NCBI RefSeq assembly: GCF_000472525.1
Contig: NZ_AWZT01000001.1
Location: 502,045-566,044 of the forward strand
Direction: 5' to 3'
DNA from: Paraburkholderia dilworthii
GTDB lineage: Bacteria > Pseudomonadota > Gammaproteobacteria > Burkholderiales > Burkholderiaceae
DNA: 64,000 bases
Below, one piece after another: positions 61,280 through 64,000 of this stretch. Every line of letters starts with the position of its first letter. Positions within the stretch are counted from its first letter, which is position 1. The position numbers were made by a program, and so were the translations under genes. A model generated the notes under the pieces. It did no database searches and was not told the DNA's origin. It saw only the letters and a list, made by a program, of their open reading frames with translations.

Positions 61280-63048
61280 GACTGGCTCTCCTTGCTTTGA
61301 ACGTTCAGTGTCGCGATGAGCGCGCAGTGGGTTGCCGCGGCGCTGCCTTCGCGCCAGCGGGCGAGCACATGGCCGTCGGGGCGGATCAGATAGACCGTGC
61401 CCGCTGTGGCGTCGAGCATCTGATGCAGGTGGCCGGTGTGATCGATTGCGATAGTGCCGTCTATGCTCGCGCCGTTGTTCGTGTCGACCACGGTGATCGC
61501 CTTGAAGGGAACCTTGCGGCTCGCCATGTCGTCCTGCATGCGCTGCCATCCGGCATCTTGCGATGCGTCCGTGCCGAAACGCAGCACAGTGAAGCAAGGG
61601 GCAAGCAGATCGGTAAGGTGCATATCCGCCGGCTTGCCATCGACCATGCGCTTCAGTCTGCACTCAGGTAATACACTGCCAGGCGCCGGACCTTTGGTAA
61701 ATTGACCGGCTTCGTGCACTGAGTCGGCTTTTTGCACGGCGTCCGGCGCAACGCGATTGAGCGGCGATTGCACGTACGCAATCGGGTGCGTCTGCCGCGG
61801 ATTGATCAGCGGCCGCACTGCGGCATGATGCTCGGCGAGCCCAAGCACGGCCGTTCTCATCAGATCGAACCCGAACGTGGGCGGCGCCATGAACTCCGTG
61901 CTCTTCATCCCGTAGCTCAGGTTCTCGCGCGCGGCGAACACGCGCTCGTCGCTATAACTGTCGAGCAGATCGGGCGATGCGACGCCGTTGACCACACAGC
62001 CGAGTTTCCAGCCGAGATTGTCGGCGTCGTCGATGCCTGAATTGGCGCCGCGCACGCCGAAGATCGGCACAAGGTGCGCCGCGTCGCCCGCGAACAGCAC
62101 CGAGCCGTGGCGATAACGGTCGAGCGTCAACGCGTTTGCCTTGTAGACAGTGATCCAGATCGGCGACCATTCGCCTGTCTCGCCCATCGCGTCGAGCACG
62201 CTCTGAACGCGTGGCATCACGTTGTCCGGCTCGACGGCGGCCTGCGGGTCTTCGTCGTCGCGAAGCTGGTAGTCGATGCGCCATACGTCGTCTGGCTGCT
62301 TGTGCACGAGCACCGTTGAGCCGGGATTCGACGGCGGATCGAAATACGCAAGCCGCTCGGTCGCACGCGCGCTCCGCAATGCGATATCGACGATCACATA
62401 ACGGCCTTCGTACGTGGTGCCGGTGAGCTTCAGTCCGAGCGCTTCGCGTACGGTGCTGCGCCCGCCGTCGCACGCGACGACCCAATCGGCTCGCATGTGC
62501 CATGCGGTGTCGCCGGTGCTCAGTGCGAGCGTTGCGCCACGCGGGGCGTCGGCATCATCGGACTGCTCAATGCCAGTCACGCGCGTTTGCCAGCGGATAT
62601 CGATCAGATCCGCATGCCGCTCCAGTTCGTCCAGCAGGAACTGTTCGATCTGATATTGCGCGATGTTGATCATCGGCGGCAACGATTGCTCTTCGTCCTG
62701 ATGCATCGAGAAGCGGAACACTTCCGTATCACGATAGAAGCTGCGGCCTCCTGTCCACGGCAGGCCTTTTTGCAGGAAGGCCTGCACGGCGCCCAGGCGC
62801 TTGAGTATCTCCAGACTGCGCCGCGAAATGCAGATTGCGCGGCTACCGGTGCAGACGCTGTCATCGGCTTCGATCAGCACCGAGCGCACGCCTTGCCGGG
62901 CGAGCGCAAGCGCGAGCGTCATGCCGACCGGCCCGCCGCCGACAATCGCCACGGGCCGCCGCACGGGATCATGTCCGTCGACGAGCGGGGGCACGGCGCC
63001 CTCGTAATGGCGGGGCGCAAACGGATAGGGTTTGAAACTGCGGATCAT
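61276..63048 (-). CDS. FAD-dependent monooxygenase (MhpA/PheA-type aromatic hydroxylase)
   Basis: A 590-residue group A flavin monooxygenase. The FAD-binding GGGPVG is at residues 37-42, a DG motif is seen in VVACDGGRSTVREALG and the GD motif in LFAGDAAHLVPIFGVRG. A C-terminal thioredoxin-like domain without redox cysteines follows. It resembles 3-(3-hydroxyphenyl)propionate hydroxylase, but with no ring-cleavage gene nearby the substrate is unknown. It is coupled to a DUF2783 gene. Confidence 0.9.
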   Translation of the reverse strand: MIRSFKPYPFAPRHYEGAVPPLVDGHDPVRRPVAIVGGGPVGMTLALALARQGVRSVLIEADDSVCTGSRAICISRRSLEILKRLGAVQAFLQKGLPWTGGRSFYRDTEVFRFSMHQDEEQSLPPMINIAQYQIEQFLLDELERHADLIDIRWQTRVTGIEQSDDADAPRGATLALSTGDTAWHMRADWVVACDGGRSTVREALGLKLTGTTYEGRYVIVDIALRSARATERLAYFDPPSNPGSTVLVHKQPDDVWRIDYQLRDDEDPQAAVEPDNVMPRVQSVLDAMGETGEWSPIWITVYKANALTLDRYRHGSVLFAGDAAHLVPIFGVRGANSGIDDADNLGWKLGCVVNGVASPDLLDSYSDERVFAARENLSYGMKSTEFMAPPTFGFDLMRTAVLGLAEHHAAVRPLINPRQTHPIAYVQSPLNRVAPDAVQKADSVHEAGQFTKGPAPGSVLPECRLKRMVDGKPADMHLTDLLAPCFTVLRFGTDASQDAGWQRMQDDMASRKVPFKAITVVDTNNGASIDGTIAIDHTGHLHQMLDATAGTVYLIRPDGHVLARWREGSAAATHCALIATLNVQSKESQS

Positions 63049-63254
63049 GCCTGTCTCCTCGATCTTCGCTGCAGTTCACGGCCGCCGCGGCATGGAGTTT
63101 TTTTTAGTCGCGCGGCGAAACCAGAAAAGCGATGAGCGAAGTATGGCGGAGAGCTTACGCGCGTCTGTCCTCATTTTGGGTACAGGCGCGCAGCGAATCG
63201 ATCGACGCGTAGTTGGCGCGCCCTTCGCTCAGTTGGCTATCAGTCGGTGCCAGG

Positions 63255-63286
63255 TTGGCGCTTAATTGGCGCTCAGTTGGCGCTCA
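63255..63286. repeat. Three tandem copies of an 11-bp motif
   Basis: TTGGCGCTTAA, TTGGCGCTCAG and TTGGCGCTCA lie head to tail; related pieces (GTTGGCGCGC, CAGTTGGC) occur just upstream from 63209. The array sits downstream of the right-edge gene's stop and about 200 bp upstream of the hydroxylase start. It could be a regulator-binding array or slippage-prone filler. Confidence 0.65.
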
Positions 63287-63294
63287 CCCCGCGT

Positions 63295-64000
63295 TCAATC
63301 CGCAGCGCCCGCTGCATGCGCATGCTGACGCGCATGCAGCGAGGACGCGGCCTGCTGACATTCCTCGATCATCGCGCGGAAGGTGGGCGCCGAATGCGAA
63401 GCGGCAGTCGCACTCATACCCGTTTCGTGTCCGTTTTCCGCGGTGCTGCCCACGCCGACTACGACGGTCGCCCTTGGCCGCCATTCGCGCGTGCGCCGAA
63501 GCATATTGCGCAAATACGGCGGCGATTCAGGAGCGTCGAGCGTGACGATGCAGATGATCGGCGCATTCCTGTAGCTCGGTTCGTCGGCGCGAGCGCTGCG
63601 GTAGCCGGAGTGCGTCGCCATGATCGGCGCGAAGCCCAGGCGCCCGAGCAGTTGCACGGCAATGGCGGTCGTGACTTCGTCGAACGCGCCGCGCCCCGGC
63701 ACGCACAGCACCGCGGTTTTGTCGCTCTCGTTGTTCGCGGAGGATTGAGCACGCGTCTGGCTATCGTGCCGCTCGGAAAGATCGGCCGAGGAAGCCGCGT
63801 GTAGCGCTTCCGCGGATTCGGCGCGCGTGAGGCGATCCGGCAAGCCATCCGCGATCTCAAGGTTTTCGACGATATCCACCAGCGCTTCGTTGACACGCGC
63901 CAACTGGTCGGGCATCAGCACGCCGCGCATCGCGTCGTTGCGCGCGAGCTTGAGTCCCTCGAGCGCGACCTTGTCGTAGTAGTCGATCAGCGACATCTCG
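63295..64000 (-). CDS. C-terminal part of a probable AI-2E family transporter, cut by the window edge
   Basis: The frame is open from the right edge to a stop at 63295, giving at least 235 residues. The stretch MSLIDYYDKVALEGLKLAR, then ARNDAMRGVLMPDQLARVNE, and the alpha/beta region VLCVPGRGAFDEVTTAIAVQ resemble the cytoplasmic C-terminal extension found on some AI-2E (YdiK-like) permeases of Proteobacteria. No membrane helix is visible here, as those would lie beyond the window. The ATG at 63996 is therefore probably internal. The family call is from memory of similar sequences and is moderate. Confidence 0.55.
   Translation of the reverse strand, partial: EMSLIDYYDKVALEGLKLARNDAMRGVLMPDQLARVNEALVDIVENLEIADGLPDRLTRAESAEALHAASSADLSERHDSQTRAQSSANNESDKTAVLCVPGRGAFDEVTTAIAVQLLGRLGFAPIMATHSGYRSARADEPSYRNAPIICIVTLDAPESPPYLRNMLRRTREWRPRATVVVGVGSTAENGHETGMSATAASHSAPTFRAMIEECQQAASSLHARQHAHAAGAAD

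Overview
The window looks like a chromosomal segment of a high-GC betaproteobacterium of the Burkholderiaceae, most likely Paraburkholderia, Caballeronia or a close relative. This rests on strong GC bias at third codon positions, the gene families present (acdS with its Lrp-type regulator, lutABC, DUF3175, DUF4142 and DUF2783 proteins, a stand-alone second rpoN) and abundant LysR, AraC and sigma-54 regulators. I read about 59 protein genes. No rRNA, tRNA, insertion sequence, prophage, integrase or CRISPR array was seen. GC-rich codon usage throws many long antisense shadow frames, which were discarded.

Layout. 0-5 kb: start of an unknown gene, an aldo/keto reductase, a carboxymuconolactone-decarboxylase-like protein with a divergent AraC regulator, a FUSC membrane protein and a Na+/H+ antiporter. 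5-13 kb: a run of small stress-type genes (DUF3175, PRC-barrel, topoisomerase IB, PfpI, DUF4142, DUF1488, glycine-zipper, DUF2383-like, BON), most with strong, well-spaced Shine-Dalgarno sequences. 13-20 kb: a sigma-54 gene behind a sigma-54-type promoter, an aminotransferase, and a lactate-utilisation module (FadR-type regulator plus lutABC) with a textbook sigma-70 promoter and a palindromic operator at the start site. 20-24 kb: a FAN1-type nuclease overlapping an XPD-like Fe-S helicase that carries its own N-terminal nuclease-like domain, both behind a LexA-box match. 24-31 kb: a very large MscS channel, a VpsR-like sigma-54 activator and a gene-poor stretch of about 1.4-1.8 kb.

30.6-36 kb: nicotinamide phosphoribosyltransferase, a SnoaL-like protein, a prolyl-4-hydroxylase-like oxygenase, and an MFS exporter with an acetyltransferase. 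36-39 kb: an isocitrate lyase/PEP mutase family gene divergent from a PrpR-like activator, with a sigma-54 promoter and three tandem 12-bp operator-like repeats between them. 39-46 kb: redox and plant-association genes: ahpC-ahpF behind an OxyR-like motif, pirin with a LysR regulator, ACC deaminase with an Lrp regulator, and an exported single-cysteine MsrA. 46-57 kb: MipA/OmpV, periplasmic trehalase, and a sensory operon of hybrid kinase, CheR, CheB and kinase/regulator, followed by a LuxR regulator. 57-64 kb: a LysR regulator divergent from an aromatic aminotransferase, class II aldolase and ketopantoate-reductase-like operon, then a DUF2783/flavin-hydroxylase pair, and the C-terminus of a probable AI-2E family transporter running off the right edge.

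The strongest leads are the apparently SOS-controlled FAN1/Fe-S-helicase operon, the sigma-54 circuitry (rpoN paralogue with its own -24/-12 element, PrpR-like switch, VpsR-like activator lacking the usual receiver Asp), the 5-13 kb stress cluster, and the HK-CheR-CheB-HK operon that has no receptor or CheA nearby.
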